A stretch of 64,000 nucleotides of DNA from Verrucomicrobiaceae bacterium (GCA_027490195.1 JAIXYN010000060.1:1-64000); one strand, 5' to 3'; positions 36,076-45,223 are shown, counted from the stretch's first letter. Notes: a model not told the origin generated them from the sequence alone. Numbers and translations are program-made.

Positions 36076-36840
36076 TTATTTGCCCCCGCTGTCTTCTTTT
36101 TGGATTTTTTCAAACATGGTGCGAATGGCATTGCGGCGCTCCTCCTCAGGGGCGTTGCGGAACTTTTCATCGCTGAACTTATCTCGCATGGCATTGCGGA
36201 ACTTGTCCTTGGCTTTGTCGGAGAGACTTTCGTATTTTTTCCGGTCTTCCTCACTCGGGCCTCGGCTGCCTCGGCTGAGTCGGTCTCCGCCAGAGGAATC
36301 ATTGCGCGGGCCTTTGTCGCCCTTGTCACTTTTGCCTTTCGTTAGGTCGTTCTTGTCGAGCGTGCTGTGCCGGATGCTGAAGGTCTCCCCGCCGATGGCG
36401 ATTTTTGCCTGCGCGCGTTCAATGTTGGTGGTGGGCAGCGCTTCCATGAGCTTCCACCCCTTGAGGTTGGGCTCTTCGGTCACGACCAGCGACTGCTTCT
36501 CGTTCTTGTCAAAAATAGTCACGACGGGTTTCCCATTCACGTAGGCCATCCCCGTGAGCACGAGGGAATCAGAGATGCTGACGATGCGGGTAAACGGGGA
36601 GTTTTGAATGACCGCACTCAACGAGGTCGCATCAAACGGCTGCGGTAGGTCAGGATCCACCGGGCCAGCGGAAGCAACTGGCGCAGACACTGGCAGTTGT
36701 TCCTGCGGGGCCAGGAGTTCGTCACCGGGCAGTGGCAGTAGATCAGAATTCGAGAGCGGTGCGTTAGCGGGCACGATGGACTGGGCGCGCAGGCCGAGTG
36801 CCACGCTCAGAATGAGCAGAGCGGTGAAAAGAGTTTTCAT
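36076..36840 (-). CDS. GspC/PilP-like T2SS component (divergent)
   Basis: Exported protein of 254 residues (signal 'LFTALLILSVALGLRA'). A central beta-rich segment (about 75-155, 'NSPFTRIVSISDSLVLTGMA', 'KPVVTIFDKNEKQSLVV', 'KIAIGGETFSIRH') resembles the homology region of GspC/PilP, which binds the secretin N0 domain. It sits exactly between gspM and gspD where such a clamp is expected. The C-terminal ~90 residues are highly charged helix (KGKSDKGDKG, then repeated DK/RN/EE stretches). No PDZ domain. The assignment is by position and weak pattern. ATGA overlap with gspM. Confidence 0.55.
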   Translation of the reverse strand: MKTLFTALLILSVALGLRAQSIVPANAPLSNSDLLPLPGDELLAPQEQLPVSAPVASAGPVDPDLPQPFDATSLSAVIQNSPFTRIVSISDSLVLTGMAYVNGKPVVTIFDKNEKQSLVVTEEPNLKGWKLMEALPTTNIERAQAKIAIGGETFSIRHSTLDKNDLTKGKSDKGDKGPRNDSSGGDRLSRGSRGPSEEDRKKYESLSDKAKDKFRNAMRDKFSDEKFRNAPEEERRNAIRTMFEKIQKEDSGGK

Positions 36841-37406
36841 GGCCGGAATCCGTTTTCAGGTTTGAACCAGCGCGCCAGCACGAGGTTGCACAATGCCTGG
36901 GGTGTCTTTTCCTTGGCCTTGGCGTCAATCTCCAACTCAAGCTGCTTGATGGCTTGAAACTTTTCCGGCGACTGCAAACTGGCCAGCCAGCCCAGCAGCG
37001 TGGTTTGGTCGCCGCGCAGCCTTACTTCGACGGCCACCTCCCGATACACGGAGGCGTTCGTCTTGCTGTCAGCGGCATCCGGCAGCAGTTGCTGCTTTTG
37101 CACCTGCAGTTCGTAGTCCAGTGCCACATTCTGAATCTCCTCCAGCAGTTTGGCCTGCGCCGTGCCCAGGCTCTCGGTGGTCGGCATGTTCTGCTCCATC
37201 CAGGCTGAGCGCTTGTCCCAGAACTCACGGTCGTCCATCCAGTGGCTGTTCTCCTTCTTCTCATTCTCCAGCGAGGTGATGCGTGCCAGCACCGCCGTAC
37301 GGCGGTCCAGAAACTGCTTTAGCATGATGAACGTCGCCATCAGCACCAGGGCGCCGATGCAGGCTCCGAGCAGTTTCTTTTCACGTTGTGTAAGGGCGAG
37401 TGCCAT
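36837..37406 (-). CDS. gspM: Type II secretion protein GspM-like
   Basis: Protein of 189 residues with a short cytoplasmic N-terminus, one membrane helix ('LLGACIGALVLMATFIML', about 12-29), a coiled-coil stretch ('RTAVLARITSLENEKKENSHW') and a small periplasmic alpha/beta domain. This bitopic layout is that of GspM, which pairs with GspL in the inner-membrane platform. Identification relies on layout and position between gspL and the GspC-like gene; the sequence itself is divergent, as usual for this family. Confidence 0.7.
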   Translation of the reverse strand: MALALTQREKKLLGACIGALVLMATFIMLKQFLDRRTAVLARITSLENEKKENSHWMDDREFWDKRSAWMEQNMPTTESLGTAQAKLLEEIQNVALDYELQVQKQQLLPDAADSKTNASVYREVAVEVRLRGDQTTLLGWLASLQSPEKFQAIKQLELEIDAKAKEKTPQALCNLVLARWFKPENGFRP

Positions 37407-37427
37407 AAGATTCGAAAAAAGGGTGCG

Positions 37428-38645
37428 TTACGGCAGCTTGCCCTGGGCGCGGAAGGAGGCCGTGGTGCCTTTGACTTCAGGCCGGGGATTCGTCCATTCG
37501 TAGCGGCTCAGGATGCGGTTCTTTTTGAAGTCTTCGATGAACTGAAACGCCAGTTGCGCATCCCGTGCTTCACCACGGATGTCGATCTCCTTGCCCTTCA
37601 CTTCAAACTTGCGAATGACGATGCCGCTGCCCGGCATGATGCGGTTGATCTCACCCAGCAGAAACAGCGGATACCGTTGCAGCTCGATAGCGGGTGCCAG
37701 AACCTTCCAGCGTTCATTCGCCTTGCGCACCGCTGCCGCAGGCTCGCTCGTAAGCTCCACTTCTTCGGCCAGTTTCTCCGCACGCTTTTCTTGAAAATGC
37801 AAGTAAGCAAAGCCAAGGAATGCCAGCGACGCATACAGCATACCACCCAGCACAAGTGCACGAATGAGTTTGGAGCGCTGGGTGCTGGTGCTGATCGCCG
37901 TCCGCACACCTGAGGGCAGCATCTTGGTCCAGGTGCGGGTTTCCAGAGCCCCATTGGGCGGCAGGTCCGCGAGCACACGCACCGGCAGGTCCAAAATAGA
38001 GCTGAGACGCGTGGTGAGCCCCTTGTCAAAATTCGCACCCACCAGCGCCACCCCGTTAATCGAATCGGGCCCGAGTTCGGATTCCAAGGTCAGCCGTGCC
38101 AGAGTGATCTCCAGTGTCAGCGCCTCTTCAGCGCCCGGTGCCTTGGCGAAAATGTGGCTGTGGTACAGCTTGCCCTGATGACTGGCCGCCAGCACCAGAT
38201 CTCCCTGTTCTTCAATAATGACGATATGGCCGGCAGGCAGCTGCGCCAGCCTCAGCGCGGCGGTGTAGTCACTGGCGTGGGAGGCGGCGAGCGCTTCAGG
38301 GAAGGGCTCCGCCAGGATGTCCACACTCACGATGGCCAGCCCGCCGTTCTGGCCCAGCAGATGCCAGCGGTAGTTTCTGCCTACGGCGTCCTGCTCCAGC
38401 TTGAAGCCGCGGCGTTCCAGTTGGGTGGAAATGATCTGCTCCAGCAGGTCGGCATCCGTCTGCGGCAGGATCAGCCCGATCGTCCGGCACGCGGAGGCAG
38501 GCAGTCCTATCAGCAAAGGTTTGCTCACATGCCGTGCCTCGGCCGGGCTTTCAACCGTCTCAGCACTTGAGGTCGCGCGCGGTTTCCACACACGCCAGGA
38601 GGCATCAGGGGCGGGGAGGAGCAGGGTAGTGGCGGCGAGTGACAT
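37428..38645 (-). CDS. gspL: Type II secretion protein GspL-like (PilM/PilN-like fusion)
   Basis: Protein of 405 residues. A cytoplasmic actin-like part (about 1-255; 'LIGLPASACRTIGLILPQ', 'GHIVIIEEQGDLVLAA', 'NGVALVGANFDKGL') is followed by one membrane helix ('LVLGGMLYASLAFLGFAYLHF', about 272-292), a coiled coil and a ferredoxin-like periplasmic domain ('IVIRKFEVKGKEIDIRGEA'). GspL recruits the GspE ATPase to the membrane. Spacing to gspM is 22 bases; a 97-base gap separates it from gspK upstream. Confidence 0.78.
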   Translation of the reverse strand: MSLAATTLLLPAPDASWRVWKPRATSSAETVESPAEARHVSKPLLIGLPASACRTIGLILPQTDADLLEQIISTQLERRGFKLEQDAVGRNYRWHLLGQNGGLAIVSVDILAEPFPEALAASHASDYTAALRLAQLPAGHIVIIEEQGDLVLAASHQGKLYHSHIFAKAPGAEEALTLEITLARLTLESELGPDSINGVALVGANFDKGLTTRLSSILDLPVRVLADLPPNGALETRTWTKMLPSGVRTAISTSTQRSKLIRALVLGGMLYASLAFLGFAYLHFQEKRAEKLAEEVELTSEPAAAVRKANERWKVLAPAIELQRYPLFLLGEINRIMPGSGIVIRKFEVKGKEIDIRGEARDAQLAFQFIEDFKKNRILSRYEWTNPRPEVKGTTASFRAQGKLP

Positions 38646-38742
38646 TCGTGAAGGGCTTGGTAGAACGCGCTATTGCGTGGGAAGTTGCGTGATTGAATGA
38701 CGAATATCGAATGTCCGGTGATGCTCGGGGTGTCGAGTCGTT

Positions 38743-39693
38743 TTACTCCTCAATCCGTCCGAGATAGGTCACGGCTCCCGTTGTCTGATCACGCCGGGTG
38801 ACGAGGATGATTTTCGAGCGCTTCTCTCCGACCCAACCAATGCTGGTGATCCGTCGCAGCGTCGTGTCGCTGTCATTCACGATGCCGGAGATGGCATTCA
38901 GGCGGTCCCCGTTGAGGCCAAGAATCTGGTAGGCTTCCGGCGCACGGATGCGCCGGTCATCTTCCGTTCCTGGAATGCCATCACCACCATCGCGCTCGGT
39001 GATGAAGCGCTGAACGTCGTTTTCTGATGCACCGGTAATGGCCAGCAGCACATCCTTGAAAACCGTTCGCAGGTCGATCTGGCCTTCGCCGTAGATGCTA
39101 AAGAAATTGCGCCAGTCCGGCTTTTTTCGGTCCACGGCATCCATGCCACGCACCAGGATCATTTCCTCCACTCGGATGAAGCCCTGATTGCGCGGCGCAT
39201 CATAGATGCCCAGGCTCTTGTAATACTCGGCCTCCGCACCGTTGGCGCGCTGGGTGCTGTCATTGTCCACCCAGTCCGCCAGTGAATCCGCCGCTACACC
39301 GGCGTCTTCCGCATTGAGCTGCCAGTAGATGAAGAGATTGTAGATTGCCTCACGCAGGCGCTCATCCGTGATGTAGTTGATCGGAAGCCGCGCTCCTTCG
39401 TAGTTGATGACCACGTCGAAGCCGCTGTCAGGCCCTACCTTCTGCTTCATCACAATGTCCCCCCGCCGCGTACTAGGGTGCAACCCCACGGCGATCCCGC
39501 TCTCCGCAAGATGCAGGGCGCGGAAATCATACGCCGCCTTTTTGGATTCCTCCGCGCTGTAGGTGATGTATTCCACCACCCCCATGACCGTGACGGACAT
39601 GAGCAGGATGGCCCAGATCATCAGCATGAGCGCGGAACCCCGCGCTGAAGTCAAATGTCTGCTGCAAAAGCTTGCTTGAACAGGTATCCTCAT
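38743..39693 (-). CDS. gspK: Minor pseudopilin GspK
   Basis: Protein of 316 residues with a prepilin-like N-terminus ('RGSALMLMIWAILLMSVTVMGVVEY'-type helix, viewed as Gly then hydrophobic helix, about 19-43) that lacks Glu at +5, as expected for GspK. The large globular domain carries the typical 'ADWVDNDSTQRANGAEAEYY' and a helix-hairpin-helix-like region ('ILGLNGDRLNAISGI'). GspK caps the pseudopilus tip with GspI and GspJ. ATGA overlap with gspJ. Confidence 0.85.
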   Translation of the reverse strand: MRIPVQASFCSRHLTSARGSALMLMIWAILLMSVTVMGVVEYITYSAEESKKAAYDFRALHLAESGIAVGLHPSTRRGDIVMKQKVGPDSGFDVVINYEGARLPINYITDERLREAIYNLFIYWQLNAEDAGVAADSLADWVDNDSTQRANGAEAEYYKSLGIYDAPRNQGFIRVEEMILVRGMDAVDRKKPDWRNFFSIYGEGQIDLRTVFKDVLLAITGASENDVQRFITERDGGDGIPGTEDDRRIRAPEAYQILGLNGDRLNAISGIVNDSDTTLRRITSIGWVGEKRSKIILVTRRDQTTGAVTYLGRIEE

Positions 39694-40640
39694 GGCCCAG
39701 CACCTCCTCCTCCGCCGCCAAGGGGCGCACCGCCACCGCCGGGTGGTCCGCCTCCAGGAGGCCCACCGCTTGGCCCACCAGGACCTCCACGACCACCACC
39801 ACCGCCTGGGCCGCCTCCAGGACCGCCGCCGCCTGGGCCACCACGTCCGCCGCCCTGACCGCCTTGGCCATTATTACCACCTGCGCCACCTTGCTGATTG
39901 TTGTTATTGTCGTTGTTGTTGTTCCCAGTGTTCGTCAGGGCTCTGCCTGCGACCAAGTTTAGCACTGGCAGGCTGAAAACCATGCGCACCGGCAGCGTCC
40001 GGTTCTTCATCACCAACTGGCCTTCGATGAGGTCCGGCCATTTCGACTTGCTCCACTCCTCATACCACGTCTCCTCTTTCTCCACATAGAAGCGCCATTT
40101 GAACGACACCACATCTGGCAGCAGCGGCATCCAGTACCGCCCCTCCGTGTCCGGGGCATAGATTCCCGTCGTGGACTGTTGAATACCCGACTTCATGTCC
40201 CCTGTCTGCGGGATCAAATCCTCACGTGAGAGGCTCAGGTAATTCAGCGGTTTTTGGTTGTCGTCCACCACCGCATCCGGGTAGGGCCGCAGGCTCAGGA
40301 TGGTGTCCTTGGAGGTGATGGGATTGTTGCCAAAAGGAAAGCAATCTGGCGAACCGGTGATCGTCAGCTCCTGAATCACCGGATCGGTGCCTTGCACCAG
40401 CTTAAGCGTCAGAGTGGCCGTGCTCGGCAGCGTGGCAAACGTGCGCCGGCACAGTTCAATGTACCGGTTCATGGAATCGCTCTCACGCTGAATGTGCTCG
40501 ATCTCCGACGCCCCACGCACCGAGCCGCGGATGATCGCAAACAGCGTGGCCGTAATCATCGAGAGGATCGTGATACCGATCACCACCTCGATCAACGTGA
40601 AGGCGGAACGCCGTCTAGGGCTGGGCGGGCTTGTAAACAT
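39690..40640 (-). CDS. gspJ: Minor pseudopilin GspJ with Gly/Pro-rich tail
   Basis: Protein of 316 residues. Prepilin signal 'RRRSA/FTLIEVVIGITIL' with Ala at -1 and Glu at +5. The middle is a pseudopilin globular domain with a 'FKWRFYVEKEETWYEEW' strand region. From about residue 230 it changes to an Asn-rich linker and then ~75 residues of Gly/Pro repeats (GGPGG, GGGP), an extension I do not know from canonical GspJ. The start at 40640 overlaps gspI by 26 bases; a longer start is possible but would place extra residues before the basic leader. Confidence 0.82.
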   Translation of the reverse strand: MFTSPPSPRRRSAFTLIEVVIGITILSMITATLFAIIRGSVRGASEIEHIQRESDSMNRYIELCRRTFATLPSTATLTLKLVQGTDPVIQELTITGSPDCFPFGNNPITSKDTILSLRPYPDAVVDDNQKPLNYLSLSREDLIPQTGDMKSGIQQSTTGIYAPDTEGRYWMPLLPDVVSFKWRFYVEKEETWYEEWSKSKWPDLIEGQLVMKNRTLPVRMVFSLPVLNLVAGRALTNTGNNNNDNNNNQQGGAGGNNGQGGQGGGRGGPGGGGPGGGPGGGGGRGGPGGPSGGPPGGGPPGGGGAPLGGGGGGAGP

Positions 40641-41019
40641 AGACGTCGAGGGTGTCCTCCTGCGGCACTCCGTCAAAAGACGAAGTCGCGTGGATGGTGA
40701 GTTTGTACATGTCGCTCAAGATGCCGCCGCTGGTGGTTTTCAGCGACAGCGCTTCCGTGCTGGTCGTGTAGGTGATGCCGTAGGTCGTGTCCGCGATGGT
40801 GGTGCTCATCTTGGCCAGCGGCTTGTTCCGCAGCTCTTCGAAAACATTGCGCATCCCGATCCGGATGAGTTGGTCACGTTTCAGCAGGTTCGCCGTCTCC
40901 AGCGCCTGGTTCAGCGACTTCGCCAGCCCCAGCACCGCGATGGCAAAAATCGTTAGCGCCAGCACCAGCTCGAAAAGGATGTAGCCGCGCGAAACCCGAC
41001 CATGGAATTTCGCTTTCAT
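40615..41019 (-). CDS. gspI: Minor pseudopilin GspI
   Basis: Protein of 134 residues with prepilin leader 'GRVSRG/YILFELVLALTIFAIAVLG': Gly at -1 and Glu at +5, then a hydrophobic helix and a short globular domain. Size fits GspI, the core of the pseudopilus tip. The start overlaps the gspH stop by four bases (ATGA), and gspJ starts within its 3' end. Confidence 0.85.
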   Translation of the reverse strand: MKAKFHGRVSRGYILFELVLALTIFAIAVLGLAKSLNQALETANLLKRDQLIRIGMRNVFEELRNKPLAKMSTTIADTTYGITYTTSTEALSLKTTSGGILSDMYKLTIHATSSFDGVPQEDTLDVYVYKPAQP

Positions 41020-41735
41020 CGCAGGTCCACGGTCTCCTTCACAATGTCTGCCGTCAGCGCCGCAAACTCCACGTCAAACGTCGAGGATGGGCTTTCCACA
41101 TGGATCTTCAGTGGCTGGCAGACACCGCTCGGCTGGAACACCCACAGCTTCACCATATCACCCTCGAGCGGCGTCGGCTCGGCATCGTACCAATGCTGGA
41201 TTTGGTACTTTACCTCCTTCGGTAGTTCGTATTTTTCGGACCAGTATTCGTCATACTTAGGCGCGGGCGGTGCCAGTGGCAGTTCCGTGGTATTGTTGGA
41301 TTTGCCGCCACTGTCGACATCCGTTTTATCACCTTCCTCGATCGTGCTCTCCACGGCGGGTTCCGCCTCGCCAGCCGCAAGAAATTCGTTCAGTCCCGTG
41401 AGCTGCAGGTACGGATTGAAATAGCGGGATGCCGTGAACCCCGTGGCATGGAAAGCCACTTGGTAGGGCCTCTTCTCCTGCATCGCACGCATCCTCGCCT
41501 CACGCGCCAGCTTGAGCAGCGCCGTGACCGGCTCTCGTGCCAGTCGCTCATCCTGGAATCCTTTCAGCATCGGCACCGTCGCTGCCGCCAGCACAGCCAC
41601 GATGGTCAAAGCGATGACGATCTCGATTAATGTAAACGCCCGGGCGGATTCATGCCGAACGAAGGAGCGATGACGGGTGGTGAGGGCATCACTCGCGTCA
41701 TGGCTGGTCTTCGTGCTTCGGCATGCAGCTTTCAT
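41016..41735 (-). CDS. gspH: Minor pseudopilin GspH
   Basis: Protein of 239 residues. Long basic leader (33 residues) ending 'SARA/FTLIEIVIALTIVAVLAAATVPML', with Ala at -1 and Glu at +5. A GspH-type globular domain follows ('ALLKLAREARMRAMQEKRPYQVAFHATGF'-like start), interrupted by an acidic Ser/Asn/Gly-rich loop (about 130-150) and a long C-terminal half. Larger than the usual ~170 residues. It starts three bases after the gspG stop. Confidence 0.83.
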   Translation of the reverse strand: MKAACRSTKTSHDASDALTTRHRSFVRHESARAFTLIEIVIALTIVAVLAAATVPMLKGFQDERLAREPVTALLKLAREARMRAMQEKRPYQVAFHATGFTASRYFNPYLQLTGLNEFLAAGEAEPAVESTIEEGDKTDVDSGGKSNNTTELPLAPPAPKYDEYWSEKYELPKEVKYQIQHWYDAEPTPLEGDMVKLWVFQPSGVCQPLKIHVESPSSTFDVEFAALTADIVKETVDLR

Positions 41736-41738
41736 GGG

Positions 41739-42191
41739 TCATTTGGCCGCCGACTTCTTCCAATTGCCGAGGTCATCTTCATCGCCATCGATCCCATTTG
41801 GTCCTGCCGTCCAGACATCGTAAGGCTTCTTCGATTTCTGAGCAGGGAAACGGTACTTGTAAGGCAGGCCCCAGGGGTCTTTGGGCAGCTCTTCCATGAA
41901 GGCGCGGTAGTTCTCAGGGATTGGCTCCATTGTCGGCTTTTCCACCAGCGCCATCAGCCCCTGCTCGGTTGTTGGCATGCGTAGCGCGCGGGATTCATAG
42001 GACTGCAGCGCCAGCCCGATGGCCTGCAAATCGCTGTCCACTCGCGTGTCCTTGGCGGAGTCGATCTGACCCTTGAGCAGGTAAATCGAGCCGGAGGCCA
42101 GGATGGCGATGATGGTCAGCGTGATCACGATCTCGATCAGGGTGAAGGCGGCGGCGGTGTGTGTTTTGGGGTTCGATGTGCGGATTTTCAT
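41739..42191 (-). CDS. gspG: Major pseudopilin GspG
   Basis: Protein of 150 residues. Leader 'THTAAA/FTLIEIVITLTIIAILA' with Ala at -1 and Glu at +5; then the GspG signature 'DSDLQAIGLALQSYE' helix, 'MPTTEQGLMALVEKP', 'LPKDPWGLPYKYRFPAQ' and the calcium-loop type ending 'WTAGPNGIDGDEDDLGNW'. It polymerises into the pseudopilus that pushes cargo through the secretin. Confidence 0.93.
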   Translation of the reverse strand: MKIRTSNPKTHTAAAFTLIEIVITLTIIAILASGSIYLLKGQIDSAKDTRVDSDLQAIGLALQSYESRALRMPTTEQGLMALVEKPTMEPIPENYRAFMEELPKDPWGLPYKYRFPAQKSKKPYDVWTAGPNGIDGDEDDLGNWKKSAAK

Positions 42192-42257
42192 GACGGGACG
42201 ATTGAACAGGATTTATGGAGAGATGAACAGTAGGAAATGAAGTTGGTTTCGCCAGCT

Positions 42258-43490
42258 TTAGCCGCCACCACGGATGCCCGTGACGCTTTGGGCGATGGCC
42301 GCAACGATGGAATAGGCCACCGTGCCGACCATCACGGCCATGAAGATGAGAATCACGGGCGTAATCATCGAGGTCATGCGTTTGATACGCTTGTCGAGCT
42401 CCTTGTCGTAACGAGTGGCGCATTTTTCCATCGATTTGCCCAGCTGGCCGGTTTGCTCCCCCACAGCGATCATGTCCGCTAACAGCAGCGGAAAGCTGCC
42501 GACCTTGCGCAGAGTGTTGGAAAGGGGAGCTCCTTCAGAGACCTGGGCGGTGACCTTGGCCAGCAGCGCCTGGATGAAGACGTTTGAGGAAATCTTGGAA
42601 ACGAGGCGGATGCTGTTCAGCAGCGGCACTCCATTGGTGATCAAGTTGCCCAGTGAATGCGCAAATTGCGCGTAGAAGCGCATGCTCATGATGGGACCGA
42701 ACAGCGGGAGTTTGAGCTTGGTTTCATCCCACCACATCCGGCCCGCTGGGCTGGAGATGTAGCCGCGAAAAGTAAGGACACCCGCCGTGATGGCGGCACC
42801 GATGGCCCACCACCACTGGCCCATGAAATGATTAAAACTGATGAGCAACTGTGTGGCCGCCGGGAGTTTCTGGCCGTTCTTGCCCATCAAGTCCATGATC
42901 TGCGGCACCATGAAGGTCATGAACACCACCATGAGCACAATACACGCACCGATCAGAAACGCCGGGTAGATCATCGCCTGCGTCACCTTGGCCTGCAGGT
43001 CCGCCATCACCGCCAGATTGTTGGCCAGACGCCTCAGAATGCTCGGCAGCGAGCCGCTCACCTCACCGGCAGCGGCCAGATTGCAGTAAAGATCATCAAA
43101 GCTTGGCGAAGCCTTCCGCAGCGCTTTGGCCACGGATGAACCTTCGCGCAGTTCGTTGCGCATTGTGGTCGCAATAATCCGCAGCGCTCCCGATTCCTGG
43201 CGCTCCTGCATCACCCGAAACGCCTGGTCGATCTGCAAGCCGCCATCCAGGAGATCAGCGACTTCTTCCGTGAACAAAATGAGCTGGGCACGTTTCAGCT
43301 TCACCGGTACACCGTCTGCCGCTGCGATTTTAGCTTTTGCTGCATCAGACTTTTCCTCCTGCGTGACCTTCACCGGTGTCAGCGCCTGTGACTCGATCTT
43401 CCGAAACGCTTCCGCACGCGAACCGACCGTGATGGATCCTGTGACGGTCTGGCCGGTGGTGGTGAGGGCGGTGTAGGTGAAGGCAGGCAT
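42258..43490 (-). CDS. gspF: Type II secretion inner-membrane platform protein GspF
   Basis: Protein of 410 residues. Two T2SSF domains, each with a helical bundle: 'LFTEEVADLLDGGLQIDQAF' (about 91-110) and 'FAHSLGNLITNGVPLLNSIRL' (about 280-300), joined by membrane helices ('MIYPAFLIGACIVLMVVFMTF', 'WWWAIGAAITAGVLTF') and ending with 'MITPVILIFMAVMVGTVAYSIVAAI'. GspF is the platform rotated or gated by GspE. It lies 35 bases after gspE. Confidence 0.92.
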   Translation of the reverse strand: MPAFTYTALTTTGQTVTGSITVGSRAEAFRKIESQALTPVKVTQEEKSDAAKAKIAAADGVPVKLKRAQLILFTEEVADLLDGGLQIDQAFRVMQERQESGALRIIATTMRNELREGSSVAKALRKASPSFDDLYCNLAAAGEVSGSLPSILRRLANNLAVMADLQAKVTQAMIYPAFLIGACIVLMVVFMTFMVPQIMDLMGKNGQKLPAATQLLISFNHFMGQWWWAIGAAITAGVLTFRGYISSPAGRMWWDETKLKLPLFGPIMSMRFYAQFAHSLGNLITNGVPLLNSIRLVSKISSNVFIQALLAKVTAQVSEGAPLSNTLRKVGSFPLLLADMIAVGEQTGQLGKSMEKCATRYDKELDKRIKRMTSMITPVILIFMAVMVGTVAYSIVAAIAQSVTGIRGGG

Positions 43491-43525
43491 GAGCTAGTTA
43501 TATCGAGCGCACGGTGATTGTAATT

Positions 43526-45223
43526 TTACTCGGTCGCTGCGGTCACCGTCATGACTTCTTCCAGCGTCGTCACCCCTTGGGATGCCTTGCGGAAGCCATA
43601 CTGGCGCATGGGCACCATGCCGTCCTTCAGCGCCTGCGCCTTGAGTTCCATGGTGTTGGCGCGTTTATTGATCTTGTCCTGCAGGGCTTCCGTCATGAGG
43701 CAGATTTCCATGATGGCCAGACGTCCGGTGAAACCGGTGTTGCGGCAGGCACGGCAGCCCACAGGATTGAACAGCTTGTCTTTCCACTCCAGCGGGAAGC
43801 CAATGCTGCGCAGATGGCTCTCCTCGTGATGCGCGGGCTGCTTGCACAATCCGCATAGCGTACGCACCAGGCGCTGCGCCTGGAAGGCCCGCACCGAGGA
43901 CGAAATCATGAAGGGCTCGATTCCCATGTCGAGCAGACGCGAGATTCCGCCCACGGCATCATTGGTGTGCAGCGTCGAGAAAACAAGGTGGCCCGTCAAA
44001 GCGCCACGGATGGCGATCTCGACCGTCTCCTGGTCGCGCATTTCCCCGACCATGATCACATTCGGGTCGCCCCTCAGAATGCTGCGCAGCCCTGCTGCGA
44101 AGGTGAGATCAATCTCCGGCTTCACCGCGATCTGGATGATGCCATCCAGCTTGTTTTCCACCGGGTCTTCGATGGTGACGATGCGCCGCTCCTTCGTGTT
44201 CAGTTCCTTGAGGAAAGTGTACAGAGTGGATGATTTCCCGGAACCCGTGGGACCGGTCACGAGGATGATGCCGTTCGGTGCAGCCAGCAGCTTTCGAATT
44301 GTCGCTTCCGTGGCCGGGTCGAGCCCCAGCGCCATCAGGTCAAATTTTTTGCGGGTGAGCAGGCGGAGCGCGACGGATTCGCCGTTCACACTCGGAATCG
44401 TTGCCACACGCACGTCGATAGGTTCACCGTCGAGTTCTAGGTTGATACGGCCATCCTGCGGCATGCGGCGTTCGGCGATGTCGAGATGCGCCATGATCTT
44501 GAGGCGCGAAATGAGCGAGGCCTGTAGCAGTCGCATGTTGGGCGGCACGGGTACTTCCAGCAGCTTGCCGTCCACGCGGTAGCGGATACGCAGATCGCGC
44601 TCCAGCGGCTCCATGTGAATGTCCGTGGCGCGTTCCTTGAGAGCTTCACGGAAGATTTGATTCACGAAGTTGAGCACCGTGGCTTCTTCATCCGCCTCAT
44701 CGAGCACGGTTGTCTCCTGCTTCATGTCATCGTGTTCGTCGCCGGCTTCACGGCCTTCGAGCAGTTCTTCAAAATTTTCCGCTCCTACACCGTAGCCTTG
44801 ATGTAGGGCTTCAAGAATGCGGTGGCGAGGGGCGATCTGCCAGTGGACACGCTTGCGCAGTTCCTGGCCCACCGCCTGTCGTGCACTCAGATCGAACGGA
44901 TTGTAGGTGAGGATCGTTGCTTCACCGCTGGCCACATGCAGCGGGCAGATGCGGTGGCGTAGCGCCAGCTTGGCAGGGAAGTTGTTGCGCAGGCCTTCAG
45001 CGGCTTCGCCGGCACCTTCCTCGGCATAGGGCATGCCCAGACCGGTCGCGAGTTGGGCAAAAAACCGGTCTTCATCCACCATCGTGCTGTCCACCACGGC
45101 ATCCATGAGCGGCTGGCGGTTGTCTGAGGCCACTTCGAGGGCGTGGCGCAGCCGGGTGGGTTCCTCGCATCCGGCGCTGGCGGCGGTGCGAACAAGAACG
45201 TCAATCAAAGAAGGGGTGGGCAT
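43526..45223 (-). CDS. gspE: Type II secretion ATPase GspE
   Basis: Hexameric secretion ATPase of 565 residues. N1/N2 domains about 1-190, then the ATPase with 'ATDIHMEPLERDLRIRYRVDG', Walker A 'VTGPTGSGKSSTLYTFL', Asp box 'RRIVTIEDPVE', Walker B 'VGEMRDQETVEIAIRGALTGH', His box 'STLHTNDA', and a CxxC zinc element ('CGLCKQ', 'CRACRN'). It drives pseudopilus assembly. The start at 45223 (MPTPSLIDVLV) is chosen; in-frame Met codons further upstream approach the divergent L,D-transpeptidase gene. It is first in the operon. Confidence 0.92.
   Translation of the reverse strand: MPTPSLIDVLVRTAASAGCEEPTRLRHALEVASDNRQPLMDAVVDSTMVDEDRFFAQLATGLGMPYAEEGAGEAAEGLRNNFPAKLALRHRICPLHVASGEATILTYNPFDLSARQAVGQELRKRVHWQIAPRHRILEALHQGYGVGAENFEELLEGREAGDEHDDMKQETTVLDEADEEATVLNFVNQIFREALKERATDIHMEPLERDLRIRYRVDGKLLEVPVPPNMRLLQASLISRLKIMAHLDIAERRMPQDGRINLELDGEPIDVRVATIPSVNGESVALRLLTRKKFDLMALGLDPATEATIRKLLAAPNGIILVTGPTGSGKSSTLYTFLKELNTKERRIVTIEDPVENKLDGIIQIAVKPEIDLTFAAGLRSILRGDPNVIMVGEMRDQETVEIAIRGALTGHLVFSTLHTNDAVGGISRLLDMGIEPFMISSSVRAFQAQRLVRTLCGLCKQPAHHEESHLRSIGFPLEWKDKLFNPVGCRACRNTGFTGRLAIMEICLMTEALQDKINKRANTMELKAQALKDGMVPMRQYGFRKASQGVTTLEEVMTVTAATE

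Noticed and set aside
39655-39858. Pro-rich plus-strand frame
   Set aside because: It is the antisense of the Gly/Pro-repeat tail of gspJ, so it arises from base composition.
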